Position numbers and translations under genes: made by a program. DNA of 64,000 bases. Origin: Streptomyces fradiae. Lineage in GTDB: Bacteria; Actinomycetota; Actinomycetes; Streptomycetales; Streptomycetaceae. The stretch lies in assembly GCF_041270065.1 (NCBI RefSeq), contig NZ_CP065958.1, positions 5,518,001-5,582,000 of the forward strand, read 5' to 3'. Below, in pieces: positions 46,698 through 56,498 of this stretch. The notes beneath the pieces were generated by a model. It was not told the DNA's origin. It made no database searches and saw only the letters and a program-made list of their open reading frames with translations. The first letter of the stretch is position 1; each line of letters starts with the position of its first letter.

Positions 46698-47675
46698 TCA
46701 GGCTCCCTCGAAGCTCTCGCCCCAGCGGGGCCCTGCCGGGTCTTGGGCGTCGCCGCCGCCGTGGATGTCCGTGCCGTGCGCGTGGTACTCCACCGCGGCC
46801 GCCGTCATCTGCATGAACGCCTCTTCCAGCGAGGCCCGCTGGGAGCTCAGCTCGTGCAGCACGATCTGCTGCGAGGCCGCCAGCTCGCCCAGCTTCTCCG
46901 TGGTCGCGCCGTCCACCTCCAGGACCCCGCCGCCCGCCTCGACGGCGACGAAACCGTTGGCGTGCAGCACGTCCCGCAGGCGCTCCTGCTGCGGCGAGCG
47001 CAGCCGTACGTAACTCCGGGAATTCTGCTGGATGAAATCGGCCATCGACGTGTCGGCGAGCAGCTTTCCCTGTCCGATCACGATCAGATGATCGGCCGTC
47101 AGCGCCATTTCACTCATCAGATGACTGGAAACGAAGATCGTCCGGCCCTCGGCGGCGAGCGCCTTCATCAGATTGCGGATCCAGTGAATTCCCTCAGGGT
47201 CCAGACCATTGACGGGTTCGTCGAACATCAGGATCTCGGGATCACCCAGCAACGCGGAGGCGATTCCAAGGCGTTGGCCCATACCGAGCGAGAAGCCCTT
47301 CGACTTCTTCCGCGCCACCGCCGTCAGACCGACCAGATCGAGCACCTCGGAGACCCGCTGGGCCGGAATCCTGTTCGATTGGGCCAGACACAGCAGGTTG
47401 TTGTACGCGGAGCGGCCGCCGTGCATCGCCTTGGCGTCGAGCAGCGCCCCGATGTACTTCAGCGGCTCCTGCAGCTCCCGGTAGTGCTTGCCGTCGATCC
47501 GGACCGTCCCGCTCGTCGGGTTGTCCAGATCGAGCATCATCCGCATCGTCGTCGACTTGCCCGCCCCGTTCGGCCCCAGGAAGCCGGTGATCACCCCCGG
47601 GCGCACGGTGAAGGTGAGGTGGTCGACCGCCGTCTTCGACCCGAACCGCTTGGTGAGACCCTCCAGCTCGATCAT
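46698..47675 (-). CDS. ABC transporter ATP-binding protein (copy 2)
   Basis: 325 aa. Walker A GPNGAGKSTT, FSLGMGQRLGIASALL, LMFDEPVNGLDPEG and SSHLMSEMALTADHL, closely related to copy 1 but without its Pro/Gln tail. The start ATG (47673-47675 complement) has no ribosome binding site; TAGGTT (47683-47688) ends seven bases before it, so it may be leaderless. Between about 46980 and 47400 many codons end in A or T, unlike the neighbours. Confidence 0.92.
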   Translation of the reverse strand: MIELEGLTKRFGSKTAVDHLTFTVRPGVITGFLGPNGAGKSTTMRMMLDLDNPTSGTVRIDGKHYRELQEPLKYIGALLDAKAMHGGRSAYNNLLCLAQSNRIPAQRVSEVLDLVGLTAVARKKSKGFSLGMGQRLGIASALLGDPEILMFDEPVNGLDPEGIHWIRNLMKALAAEGRTIFVSSHLMSEMALTADHLIVIGQGKLLADTSMADFIQQNSRSYVRLRSPQQERLRDVLHANGFVAVEAGGGVLEVDGATTEKLGELAASQQIVLHELSSQRASLEEAFMQMTAAAVEYHAHGTDIHGGGDAQDPAGPRWGESFEGA

Positions 47676-47696
47676 GCGTACCAACCTAAGGGCACG

Positions 47697-47728
47697 CAAA
47701 ACCCCCCGCCACCGGAATGACAGGGGGT
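47697..47728 (-). terminator. Intrinsic terminator of filP
   Basis: On the minus strand ACCCCC (47728-47723) and GGGGGT (47706-47701) form a stem with a 16-nt loop, followed by TTT. It starts 24 bp after the filP stop. This is one of the few hairpins here with a T-tract. Confidence 0.7.
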
Positions 47729-47751
47729 CTTTTTACGAAGGTGTGCCGGGC

Positions 47752-48687
47752 TCAGCGGGTCTGCTGGGCCGGGACGCCCGCGGTGCGCTCGTCGTCGATC
47801 GGGGAGCCGGCCGCCGCCACCGCGGCACCGGTCAGCGTGGCCAGCATCTCGCGGACGTTGGTCAGCTGCGCGTTGATCGAGTCGCGGCGGTTCGTCAGCG
47901 CCGCCAGCTCGCGCTCCGATTCCGAACGGATCCGGTCGGCCTTGGCGTTCGCGTCGGCCACGATGTCCTCGGCCTGGCGCTGCGCGGTCTCCACCGTCTG
48001 GCGGGCCCGGCGCTCGGCGTCCGTACGCAGCTTCTCCGCCTCCAGGCGCAGCTGCTCGGCGCGGTGCTCGATCTCCGCGAGGCGCTTCTCGGCCTTGGCC
48101 TGACGGGAGGCCAGGTCGCGCTCCGACTGCTCGCGGCGCTTGGCGAGGTTGGTCTCGAAGTCCGCGGCGGCCTGGGCGGCCTTGGCGCGGGTCTCCTCGA
48201 AGAGCGCGTCCGCCTCCTCGCGCTTCGACTGCGCGTCCTTCTGCGCCTCGGCGCGCAGCGAGTTGGCCTCGCCCTGGGCCTTCTCGACGATCCGGACGCC
48301 CTCGTCCTCGGCCTTGGCCTTGCGCTCGGCGGCGAACGACTCGGCGTCGTTGCGCACCTGCTGGGCGGCCGACTCGGCGAGCTCACGGTGCTGCTCGGCG
48401 GCGCGACGGGCCTCCTCGCGCAGGTCCTTGGCCTCCTCCTCGGCGAGCCGGAGGATCTTCTCGACGCGCGCGCCGAGACCGGCGTACGACGGCTCGGCGT
48501 CGGTGACCTGGGCCTGGGCGTTCTGCGTCTCGAGGTGCAGCTCCTCGATGCGCTTTTCCAGAGAGGTGATTCGGGCCAGAGCACTGTCACGGTCGGCGAC
48601 GAGCTTGGTAATGCGGTCGTCCACCTGACCGCGGTCGTAACCACGCCGCACGAGCTCGAAGCCGAAGGGGGAGGAAGTGTCGCTCAT
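47752..48687 (-). CDS. filP: Filament-forming coiled-coil protein FilP
   Basis: 311 aa, almost entirely coiled coil, rich in Ala, Glu, Arg and Lys (heptads throughout from residue 25 to 280). The N-terminus MSDTSSPFGFELVRRGYDRGQVDDRI is the DivIVA-like head shared by the family. FilP forms intermediate-filament-like networks near hyphal tips and interacts with DivIVA and Scy. Its neighbour is scy, as in S. coelicolor. ATG (48685-48687 complement) has aggaa upstream. A -10-like TAGGAT (48728-48733) may belong to its own promoter. Confidence 0.95.
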   Translation of the reverse strand: MSDTSSPFGFELVRRGYDRGQVDDRITKLVADRDSALARITSLEKRIEELHLETQNAQAQVTDAEPSYAGLGARVEKILRLAEEEAKDLREEARRAAEQHRELAESAAQQVRNDAESFAAERKAKAEDEGVRIVEKAQGEANSLRAEAQKDAQSKREEADALFEETRAKAAQAAADFETNLAKRREQSERDLASRQAKAEKRLAEIEHRAEQLRLEAEKLRTDAERRARQTVETAQRQAEDIVADANAKADRIRSESERELAALTNRRDSINAQLTNVREMLATLTGAAVAAAGSPIDDERTAGVPAQQTR

Positions 48688-48801
48688 GGGGTTCCTGTCG
48701 AATGAGACCGGTGAGGTGTTAGGGGGAATCCTAGGGGTCGAAGCGGCGTGTCATCGAGCGTATGCCCGTTTGATCTGGAGAATGTCCAGCCTTTTGAGTG
48801 G

Positions 48802-51800
48802 CTAGCTACCGGAGGACTTGCCCCCCGAACGAGTGGACCCCGTCGAAGCTCCGGCCTTGACCCCGTCCCGGCCCTCGGACTTCCCGCCCGCCGACGGGGT
48901 CTCGAAAGACTCCAACGCTTCCAGCACGTCCTGGACACGGGAGATCTCGGCATTGATGTTCTCGCGCCTGCGCACCAGGACATCCAGCTCGCGCTTGCCC
49001 TCCGTGACGGTCTGCTCGGCCTCCCGCTCGGCCTCGGCCTTGATCCGCTCCGCCTCCGCGACCAGCGAGGCCTTCTTCTGCTCGGCCTCCTTGAGCAGCG
49101 CCTCGGCCTTCTTCACCGCGGCGATCCGGACCTTGCTCGCCTCCGAAGTCGCCTCCGAGACCAGCTCCTTGGCCTTCTCGTCGGCCTCGGCGCGCTGCTC
49201 CTCGGCGGCCTTCACCAGCTTGTCGACCCGCTCGCCGGCCGTCTTCATCTGCTCGGCCGTCTCGCGCCGCGCCCGCTCGTGCAGCTCCTCGATCTCGCCC
49301 TCGATCCGGCCGCGCAGCTCCTCCGCCCGCTCCCTTATGGCGGTCGCGTCCGAGCGTGCGCCGACCAGGAGTTCGTCGGCGTCCGTACGGGCCTTCTCCA
49401 CCAGCGAGTTACCCTCGATGGTCGCCTCGGCGACGATCCGCTCGGCCTCCTTGCGGGCCGCGCCGACCATCGTGTCCGCCTGCTCCTCGGCCTCGGTGGT
49501 GGCGCGCAGCGCCTCCTCCTGGGCCTTGGCGATGAGCTGGTCGGCCTGCTCGGCGGCGTCCGCGCGCTTCTTCGCGCCCGCCTCCCGGGCCTCGTCGAGC
49601 GTCCGGTCGGCCTCCGCGCGCGCGTCGGCCCGCATCTCCTCGGCCGCGGCCTCGGCGTCCGCCCGCACCCGTACCGCCTCCGCGGCGATCCGCTCGGCCT
49701 CCGCCGTCGCCTCGCCGACCAGGGTGTCGGCCTGCTCGGCTGCGTCGGCGCGCCGCTGGTCGGCGGCCTCGCGGGCCTCGTCGAGGACGCGCGCCGCCTC
49801 CTCGCCGATCCGCTCGGCCTCCGTACGGGCCTCGCCGATCAGGGTGTCGGCCTGTTCGGCGGCGTCCGCCCGGCGCTTGTCCGCGGCCTTGCGGGCCTCG
49901 TCCAGGATCCGGTCGGCGTCCGCCAGCGCGGCACTGCGCAGCGCCTGCGCGTGCGCCTCGCCGTCCACCTTGACCTGCTCGGACTCGGTACGGATCCGCT
50001 GCGCGTCCTGCTCCGCCGACTCGAGGAGCTCCGCCGCCTCGGCGGTGATCCGCTCGGCCTCCGCCGTCGCCTCGCCGACCAGGGTGTCGGCCTGTTCGGC
50101 GGCGTCGGCGCGCCGCTTGTCGGCGGCCTGGCGGGCCTCGTCGAGGACCTGTTCGCCGTCGGCCCGTGCGGCCGCCCGCAGTGCCTCGGCCTCGGCCTCG
50201 CCGTCTGCCTTGACCTGCTCGGCCTCCACCTTGAGCCGCTCGGCGTCGGCGGTCAGCCGCTCCGCCTCGGCAGTCGCCTCGCGCACGAGGGTGTCGGCCT
50301 GTTCGGCGGCGTCCGCGCGCCGCTTGTCGGCGGCCTGGCGGGCCTCGTCGAGGACCTGTTCGCCGTCGGCCCGTGCGGCCGCCCGCAGTGCCTCGGCCTC
50401 GGCCTCGCCGTCCGCCTTGACCTGCTCGGCCTCCACCAGGAGCTGCTCGGCCTCGTTGGCGATCCGCTCGGCCTCCGCGCTCGCCTCGCCGACCAGCGCG
50501 TCCGCCTGCTCGGCCGCGTCCGCGCGCCGCTTGTCGGCGGCCTCGCGGGCCTCGTCGAGGACGCGCGCCGCCTCCTCGCCGATCCGCTCCGCCTCCGTAC
50601 GGGCCTCGCCCACGACGGTCTCCGCCTGCGCGGCCGCCTCGGAACGGATCCGGTTGGCGTCCTCGCGGGCGTCCGCGCGGGTGCGGGCCGCGTCCTGCTC
50701 GGCCGAGGCCAGCGAGTCGGTGACCTCCGTACGTACCCGCTGGGCGTACTCGGCGGTGTCCGCCCGCAGCTTCTCCGACTCGGCGATCGCGTCCGCGACG
50801 GTCCGCTCGGCCAGCGCCTTGGCGGCCTCGGACTCCTCCTGGGCGCGCTCGCGGACCCGGTTCGCGTCCTCGGTGGCCCGCTCCCGCTCCTCGTACGCGT
50901 CGGCGCGGACCCGGTCCGCCTCCTCCTGCGCCTCGGTTCGGGTGCGCTCGGCCGCGTGCTCGGCGGCGCTGCGCAGCCCGGAGATCTCCTCCTCGGCCGT
51001 CTCGCGCAGACCCGAGACCGAGTCCCGCACCTCCTGCGCGGTGGTCTCGGCGGCCGACACCATCTCGGTGGCCCGGGCGTCCGCCTCGGACACCAGGCGC
51101 TGCGCCTCGGTCTGCGCCTCCTCGACCCGGTTGCGGGCGGAGGCGAGCAGCTCCTCGCTCTGTTCGCGGGCGAGTTCGCGCTCCCGGCCGGCCTCGCCGC
51201 GCGCCGACTCCAGGGTCTCCTCGGCCTCCCGGCGGCGCCGGTTGGCCTCCTCCTGGGCGGCGGCGAGCGCCTCGGCGGCCTCGGCGGCGACCCGCTCGGC
51301 GGCGGCCGCGGCCTCGGCGCGCAGCCGGTCGGCGGTCTCCTGGGCCTCCGACTTCAGCCGCTCGGCCTCGGCGTCGGCCTCCGTCCGCACGGTGCCGGCG
51401 GCGGTCTCGGCCTCGCTGCGGGTGGCCGAGGCGTCGGCGGCGGCCTCGGCGCGCAGCCGCTCGGCCTCCGTCTCGGCCTGGGCCTGGAGGGTACGGATCC
51501 GCTCGGCCGACTCGGCGCGCAGCCGCTCGGTCTCCTCGGCGGCCTCGCGCCGGATCCGCTCGCCCTCGGTACGGGCGTCGGTCAGCTCCTGGCCGGCCGA
51601 GGCGAGCTTGGTCTCGGCCTCGGTGTGCAGCCGGGTCAGCTCCTCGGCGGCCTCGGCCCGGCGCGCGGCGGCGGCCCGCCCGGCCTCCTCGCGCGTCTCG
51701 GCGGCCTCGCGGTCGGCCGCGGCCCGTACCGACTCGGCCTGCTCCTCGGCCTCGGCGCGCAGCCGGTCCGCCTCGGCCCGGGTGCGCTCCAGGGTCTCCT

Positions 51801-53367
51801 CGGCCTGGGTGCGCAGGGTCTGCGCCCGCTCCATGGCCTCGGCGCGCACCCGCTCGCTCTCGGCGCTCGCGCTGCCGCGCAGCTCCTCGGCGTCGGTGCG
51901 GGCCTTGGTGAGCAGCTCCTCGGCGGTCTTCGCCGCCTCCTCGATCTGGCCGACCGCCTCGCGCCGGGCCTCGCCGCGGATCCGCTCGCCCTCGGCGATG
52001 GCCTCGGCGCGCAGCTGCTCGGCCTCGCCGCGCAGTCGGCGGGCCTCCTCCTGCAGCTCGACCGTCTTGGCCCGGTACTCCTTGGTGTCGTCCTTCGCCG
52101 AGCCGAGCAGCTCGTCGGCCTGCTCCTCGGCCTGCGAACGCAGCCGGTCGGCCTCGGTCTCGGCCTCGCGGCGGATCCGCTCGGCCTCCTCGGCGGCCTT
52201 GCGGGTGGTCTCCTGGGCGTCCGCGGAGGCCTTGGTGAGGATCTCCTCGGCGTTGCGCGCGGCCTTGGCGAGCGCGGCGGCGGAGTCCTCGGCGGCGACC
52301 GTACGGGCCTTGTCGGAGGCCTCGGAGACCAGCTTCTCGGCCTCGGCGGTGGCCTCGCGGAGCTTCTCCTCGGCCTGCTCCTTGAGGGCCTCGGCCTCCT
52401 TGGTGGCCTCGCCGACCAGGCGGGCGATCTCGGTCTTGGCGGTGCGGGTGCGGGCCTCGTTGACGGACTCGGCGCTCGCGATCTGCTTGGCGGCGGCGTC
52501 CTTGGCCTCGGAGAGGGTGCGCTCGGCCTCGACGCGGGCCTCGCGCAGCCTCAGCTCGGCCTCCTGGACGCGCACCTCGGCCGTACGGGACAGCTCGGCG
52601 GCCTCGCGGCGGGCCTGGTCCGTCTCGGCGGTGGTGCTGGAGCGCAGCCGCTCGGCGTGGCTGGTGGCCTCCTCGGCCTGGCTGGAGGCGGCGGTGAGCA
52701 GCCGCTCGGCGTCCTTGCGGGCGCGCAGCAGAATCGCTTCGGCCTCGGCCCGGGCGGTCTCCGCCTCGGTGCCGGCCCGGCGGCGGGTCTCCTCGGCGAT
52801 CCGGGTGGCCTCCGCGCGGGCGGCGGCGAGCGCCTGCTCGGCCTCGGCGCGGGACTCCTCCATCAGGCGGCGGGCCTGGGACTCGGTGCGGGCCCGCAGC
52901 TGCTCGGCCCACGCCACGTTCTCGTTGACGTGCGACTCGACGGTCTGCCGGCGCTCGCTCAGCTCCTGGTCGAGCTGCTGGCGGCGCTGCACGGCCTCGG
53001 TGTGCAGCTCGGCCTGGAGCCGGGCCTGCTGCTCGGCGTGCTCCTGCAGGATCCGCTGCGTCTGGGCGCGGGCCTCGCGCAGCTCGCGCTCGGCGTCCTG
53101 GCGCAGCTGCTCGGCCTGCATCTGCGCGTTGCGCAGCAGCTGTTCGGCCTGATAGCCGATGTCCGCACTGTCGTACGCGGGCCTGGACGCGATCGTGCGG
53201 CGCGCCTCGTGGAGCTTGGCGCGCAACACCTCGACCTGGTACCCGAGGTCCTCGGCGTGCTGGACGGCCTTCTCTCGCTCCTTCTTCAGCCGGTCCATCT
53301 CGGCCTCGAACCGCGAGAGATGGTCGTCTTCAGCTCGGTGGCTCTCCTGGCGTTCGTAGCCCCGCAC
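48802..53367 (-). CDS. scy: Polarity scaffold protein Scy (very long coiled coil)
   Basis: 1521 aa by my start, longer than the roughly 1330 aa I recall for S. coelicolor Scy. N-terminal head RGYERQESHRAEDDHLSRFEA, then nearly uninterrupted Ala/Glu/Arg coiled coil. Scy organises the tip polarity complex with DivIVA, FilP and ParA. The region around residues 950-1180 contains near-identical 69-residue units (DEARQAADKRRADAAEQADT core). GTG at 53367 is preferred: GGGAAGGA lies nine bases upstream, whereas the ATG at 53379 directly abuts it. The complementary strand also stays open over this length, which reflects codon bias, not a second gene. Confidence 0.94.
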   Translation of the reverse strand: MRGYERQESHRAEDDHLSRFEAEMDRLKKEREKAVQHAEDLGYQVEVLRAKLHEARRTIASRPAYDSADIGYQAEQLLRNAQMQAEQLRQDAERELREARAQTQRILQEHAEQQARLQAELHTEAVQRRQQLDQELSERRQTVESHVNENVAWAEQLRARTESQARRLMEESRAEAEQALAAARAEATRIAEETRRRAGTEAETARAEAEAILLRARKDAERLLTAASSQAEEATSHAERLRSSTTAETDQARREAAELSRTAEVRVQEAELRLREARVEAERTLSEAKDAAAKQIASAESVNEARTRTAKTEIARLVGEATKEAEALKEQAEEKLREATAEAEKLVSEASDKARTVAAEDSAAALAKAARNAEEILTKASADAQETTRKAAEEAERIRREAETEADRLRSQAEEQADELLGSAKDDTKEYRAKTVELQEEARRLRGEAEQLRAEAIAEGERIRGEARREAVGQIEEAAKTAEELLTKARTDAEELRGSASAESERVRAEAMERAQTLRTQAEETLERTRAEADRLRAEAEEQAESVRAAADREAAETREEAGRAAAARRAEAAEELTRLHTEAETKLASAGQELTDARTEGERIRREAAEETERLRAESAERIRTLQAQAETEAERLRAEAAADASATRSEAETAAGTVRTEADAEAERLKSEAQETADRLRAEAAAAAERVAAEAAEALAAAQEEANRRRREAEETLESARGEAGRERELAREQSEELLASARNRVEEAQTEAQRLVSEADARATEMVSAAETTAQEVRDSVSGLRETAEEEISGLRSAAEHAAERTRTEAQEEADRVRADAYEERERATEDANRVRERAQEESEAAKALAERTVADAIAESEKLRADTAEYAQRVRTEVTDSLASAEQDAARTRADAREDANRIRSEAAAQAETVVGEARTEAERIGEEAARVLDEAREAADKRRADAAEQADALVGEASAEAERIANEAEQLLVEAEQVKADGEAEAEALRAAARADGEQVLDEARQAADKRRADAAEQADTLVREATAEAERLTADAERLKVEAEQVKADGEAEAEALRAAARADGEQVLDEARQAADKRRADAAEQADTLVGEATAEAERITAEAAELLESAEQDAQRIRTESEQVKVDGEAHAQALRSAALADADRILDEARKAADKRRADAAEQADTLIGEARTEAERIGEEAARVLDEAREAADQRRADAAEQADTLVGEATAEAERIAAEAVRVRADAEAAAEEMRADARAEADRTLDEAREAGAKKRADAAEQADQLIAKAQEEALRATTEAEEQADTMVGAARKEAERIVAEATIEGNSLVEKARTDADELLVGARSDATAIRERAEELRGRIEGEIEELHERARRETAEQMKTAGERVDKLVKAAEEQRAEADEKAKELVSEATSEASKVRIAAVKKAEALLKEAEQKKASLVAEAERIKAEAEREAEQTVTEGKRELDVLVRRRENINAEISRVQDVLEALESFETPSAGGKSEGRDGVKAGASTGSTRSGGKSSGS
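50081..50437 (-). repeat. 207-bp internal duplication in scy
   Basis: Segment 50081-50230 recurs at 50288-50437, an offset of exactly 207 bp (69 codons), with two mismatches in 150 bases by my reading. Further diverged copies of the unit flank it. Confidence 0.85.
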
Positions 53368-53538
53368 TGCGCGGTCCATCCTTCCCCGAGCCAGGCGAGC
53401 TGGGGAGACCCCAACCCCGGTCGCGACATTCCGACGAGCACCGTTCACCGGACAGAACGGTCCCCCCGGGGAATCGTGGCAGATCGGACGACCCCGACAT
53501 CCCGACTTCGCAGCCGCACGCGGACGGCTCCGACCGGC

Positions 53539-53572
53539 CCCGGCCCGGAGTTGCCCACTCTACCGGGCCGGG
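53539..53572 (-). terminator. Hairpin after the epimerase gene, inside the scy promoter
   Basis: CCCGGCCCGG (53539-53548) and CCGGGCCGGG (53563-53572) form a 10-bp stem with a 14-nt loop that contains the scy -10 box. Confidence 0.55.
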
Positions 53573-53586
53573 AATCCGGAGGTCAG
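53557..53586 (-). promoter_or_regulatory. Promoter of scy
   Basis: On the minus strand CTGACC (53586-53581), 18 bases, then TAGAGT (53562-53557). The -35 box overlaps the stop codon of the epimerase gene. The leader would be about 180 nt. Confidence 0.6.
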
Positions 53587-54035
53587 TGCTCCGCTGAGGA
53601 GTGGTCAGCGGAAGGCTTCGCCGAAGTGACCAGTTCCGTCAGGACGCCGTGGCAGTCCTTGGGGTGGAGGAAGGTGATGCGGGAGCCCATGGAGCCGATC
53701 CGCGGCTCGTCGTAGAGCACCCGGACGCCCTTGCCGCGGATGGCCTCCGAGTCGGCGTCGACGTCGGCCGTGCCGAAGGCGATGTGGTGCACCCCCTCGC
53801 CGTTCTTGGCCAGCCACTTGCCCACCGCCGAGTCCTCGCGGGTGGGCTCCAGGAGCTGGAGGTAGGAGGCGCCGCCGTCGGAGGTCTCGTTGATCTTGAG
53901 CATGGCCTCGCGCACGCCCTGCTCCTCGTTGACCTCCTCGTGGAACACCTCGAAGCCGTAGGTCGCCCGGTAGAACTCCACCGTCTTGTCGAGGTCGAAG
54001 CAGGCGATCCCGATGTGGTCGATACGCGTCAGCAT
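53583..54035 (-). CDS. mce: Methylmalonyl-CoA epimerase
   Basis: 150 aa. Interconverts (2R)- and (2S)-methylmalonyl-CoA. Vicinal-oxygen-chelate fold with two repeats: [22 protein letters not shown] (metal His at residue 7) and [17 protein letters not shown] (second metal His), with Glu near the C-terminal strand (GVLTELV). ATG (54033-54035 complement) follows gggag. Divergent from the thiolase; functionally linked to meaB. Confidence 0.94.
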   Translation of the reverse strand: MLTRIDHIGIACFDLDKTVEFYRATYGFEVFHEEVNEEQGVREAMLKINETSDGGASYLQLLEPTREDSAVGKWLAKNGEGVHHIAFGTADVDADSEAIRGKGVRVLYDEPRIGSMGSRITFLHPKDCHGVLTELVTSAKPSADHSSAEH

Positions 54036-54172
54036 GCTCCCAGTGCAGCGCCCGGGGCATGGTTACGCAACGTGCGCGCCGTCACACCGGCAGCCCGGTG
54101 ACCCGGCCCGTCGCGGCTCAGTACATTGAAGGTAAACCCTCGTTCACTCCTCATCCCAAGGGGCTGCGCCTC

Positions 54173-55375
54173 ATGTCTGGAACGACCGGTACCACCTCAG
54201 TGATCGTCGCGGGCGCCCGCACGCCCATGGGCCGCCTGCTCGGCTCCCTCAAGTCCTTCTCGGGCGCCGACCTCGGCGGTTTCGCCATCAAGGCCGCCCT
54301 GGACCGGGCCGGCATCGGCGGCGACCAGGTGCAGTACGTGATCATGGGCCAGGTGCTCCAGGCGGGCGCCGGGCAGATCCCCGCCCGTCAGGCCGCCGTC
54401 AAGGGCGGCATCCCGATGAACGTCCCCGCGCTCACCGTCAACAAGGTGTGTCTGTCCGGGCTCGACGCCATCGCGCTGGCCGACCAGCTGATCCGCGCCG
54501 GCGAGTTCGACATCATCGTGGCCGGCGGCCAGGAGTCCATGACGAACGCCCCGCACCTGCTGCCGAAGTCCCGCGAGGGCTTCAAGTACGGCGCGATCGA
54601 GATGCTCGACTGCATGGCGTACGACGGCCTCACCGACTCCTTCGAGGGCATCGCCATGGGCGAGTCCACCGAGAAGCACAACACCCGCCTCGGCATCCCG
54701 CGCGAGGCCCAGGACGAGATCGCCGCCCTGTCGCACCAGCGCGCCGCCGCCGCCCAGAAGAACGGCATCTTCGAGGCCGAGATCACCCCGGTCGAGATCC
54801 CGCAGCGCAAGGGTGAGCCGGTCGTCTTCTCCCAGGACGAGGGCATCCGCGCCGAGACCACCGCCGAGTCCCTCGGCAAGCTGCGCCCGGCCTTCGCCAA
54901 GGACGGCACCATCACCGCCGGCACCTCCTCGCAGATCTCCGACGGCGCCGCCGCCGTGGTCGTGATGAGCAAGGCCAAGGCGGAGGAGCTCGGCCTGGAG
55001 TGGATCGCCGAGATCGGCGCCCACGGCAACGTGGCCGGCCCGGACAACTCGCTGCAGTCGCAGCCGTCCAACGCGATCCTGCACGCCCTCAAGAAGGAGG
55101 GCCTGGAGGTCTCCGACCTCGACCTGATCGAGATCAACGAGGCCTTCGCCGCCGTCGCGCACCAGTCAATGAAGGACCTCGGCGTCACCTCCGAAAAGGT
55201 GAACGTCAACGGCGGCGCCATCGCGCTCGGCCACCCCATCGGCATGTCCGGCGCCCGCGTGGTGCTGCACCTGGCCCTGGAGCTCAAGCGCCGCGGCGGC
55301 GGCGTCGGCGCGGCGGCCCTGTGCGGCGGCGGCGGCCAGGGCGACGCCCTGATCGTGAAGGTCCCCGGCAAGTAA
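54173..55375 (+). CDS. Acetyl-CoA C-acetyltransferase (thiolase)
   Basis: 400 aa. Condenses two acetyl-CoA to acetoacetyl-CoA or the reverse. Catalytic residues Cys93 ([11 protein letters not shown]), His354 ([12 protein letters not shown]) and Cys384 ([11 protein letters not shown]) are intact. ATG 54173 has AAGGGG ten bases upstream; the in-frame start at 54059 would overlap the divergent promoter region. With 3-hydroxybutyryl-CoA dehydrogenase it can feed the ethylmalonyl-CoA pathway. Confidence 0.95.
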   Translation: MSGTTGTTSVIVAGARTPMGRLLGSLKSFSGADLGGFAIKAALDRAGIGGDQVQYVIMGQVLQAGAGQIPARQAAVKGGIPMNVPALTVNKVCLSGLDAIALADQLIRAGEFDIIVAGGQESMTNAPHLLPKSREGFKYGAIEMLDCMAYDGLTDSFEGIAMGESTEKHNTRLGIPREAQDEIAALSHQRAAAAQKNGIFEAEITPVEIPQRKGEPVVFSQDEGIRAETTAESLGKLRPAFAKDGTITAGTSSQISDGAAAVVVMSKAKAEELGLEWIAEIGAHGNVAGPDNSLQSQPSNAILHALKKEGLEVSDLDLIEINEAFAAVAHQSMKDLGVTSEKVNVNGGAIALGHPIGMSGARVVLHLALELKRRGGGVGAAALCGGGGQGDALIVKVPGK

Positions 55376-55446
55376 TCCGGGCCCGTGGCCCGGGCAGGCA
55401 GTCCGGGCACATGGTCCGTAGTCCGTCATCTCAAGGAGCAGCGCAC

Positions 55447-56403
55447 ATGGTGGACGTCCCCGCCCTGGTCGACCAGGCACGGGAGGGCCGGCCGCGCGCC
55501 GTGGCCCGGCTGATCTCGCTGGTGGAGGGGGCGTCCCCGCAGCTCCGCGAGGTGATGGCGGCGCTCGCGCCGCTGACCGGCAACGCCTACGTGGTGGGCC
55601 TCACCGGCTCGCCCGGCGTCGGCAAGTCGACCTCGACCTCGGCGCTCGTCGCCGCGTACCGCAGGGCCGGCAAGCGGGTCGGCGTGCTCGCCGTCGACCC
55701 GTCCTCGCCGTTCAGCGGCGGGGCGCTGCTCGGCGACCGGGTGCGGATGTCGGAGCACGCCTCCGACCCGGGCGTCTACATCCGCTCGATGGCCACCCGC
55801 GGGCACCTCGGCGGTCTCGCCTGGTCCGCCCCGCAGGCCATCCGCGTCCTGGACGCGGCCGGCTGCGAGGTGATCCTGGTGGAGACCGTCGGCGTCGGCC
55901 AGTCCGAGGTCGAGATCGCCTCCCAGGCCGACACCTCGGTGGTGCTCCTCGCCCCGGGCATGGGCGACGGCATCCAGGCCGCCAAGGCGGGCATCCTGGA
56001 GATCGGCGACGTGTACGTGGTCAACAAGGCCGACCGGGACGGCGCGGACGCCACCGCGCGCGAGCTCAACCACATGCTGGGCCTCGGCGAGGCCCGCGCG
56101 CCCGGCGACTGGCGCCCCCCGATCGTCAAGACCGTCGCCGCCCGCGGCGAGGGCGTCGACGAGGTCGTGGAGGCCCTGGAGAAGCACCGCGCCTGGATGG
56201 AGGAGCACGGCGTGCTCGCGGAGCGGCGCCGGGCCCGGGCGGCCCGCGAGGTCGAGACGATCGCCGTCACCGCCCTGCGGGAGCGGATCGGCGACCTGCG
56301 CGGCGACCGCCGGCTCGACGCGCTCGCCGAGCGCATCACGGCCGGCGAGCTCGACCCGTACGCGGCCTCCGACGAGCTGATCGCGAGCCTGACGGGCCGG
56401 TAG
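55447..56403 (+). CDS. meaB: Methylmalonyl-CoA mutase-associated GTPase MeaB
   Basis: 318 aa. G3E-family GTPase that gates AdoCbl delivery to, and protects, methylmalonyl-CoA mutase. Walker A GLTGSPGVGKST (residues 51-62), Mg/switch motifs VDPSSPFSGGALLGDRVRM, VETVGVGQSEVE and base-specificity NKADRDGAD; C-terminal dimerisation arm ELDPYAASDEL. ATG 55447 has AAGGAG eight bases upstream. The mutase genes are not in the window. A hairpin follows. Confidence 0.95.
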   Translation: MVDVPALVDQAREGRPRAVARLISLVEGASPQLREVMAALAPLTGNAYVVGLTGSPGVGKSTSTSALVAAYRRAGKRVGVLAVDPSSPFSGGALLGDRVRMSEHASDPGVYIRSMATRGHLGGLAWSAPQAIRVLDAAGCEVILVETVGVGQSEVEIASQADTSVVLLAPGMGDGIQAAKAGILEIGDVYVVNKADRDGADATARELNHMLGLGEARAPGDWRPPIVKTVAARGEGVDEVVEALEKHRAWMEEHGVLAERRRARAAREVETIAVTALRERIGDLRGDRRLDALAERITAGELDPYAASDELIASLTGR

Positions 56404-56426
56404 GCGCGCGCAGCAGTACGTACGAG

Positions 56427-56461
56427 AAGGGCCCGGCACCCGCGAGGGGCGCCGGGCCCTT
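56427..56461. terminator. Terminator between meaB and the MarR gene
   Basis: AAGGGCCCGGC (56427-56437) and GCCGGGCCCTT (56451-56461), 11-bp perfect stem, 13-nt loop, TTT overlapping the plus-strand end. Serves convergent genes. Confidence 0.75.
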
Positions 56462-56498
56462 TCCCGTACGGAAAGGTGCTGCGGGGCTAAGACACGGC

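Noticed and set aside
48748..53715. A plus-strand reading frame of over 1600 codons opposite scy
   Set aside because: It mirrors the coiled-coil gene through GC-rich third positions; the product is repetitive Leu/Gly/Arg sequence with no domain or ribosome binding site.
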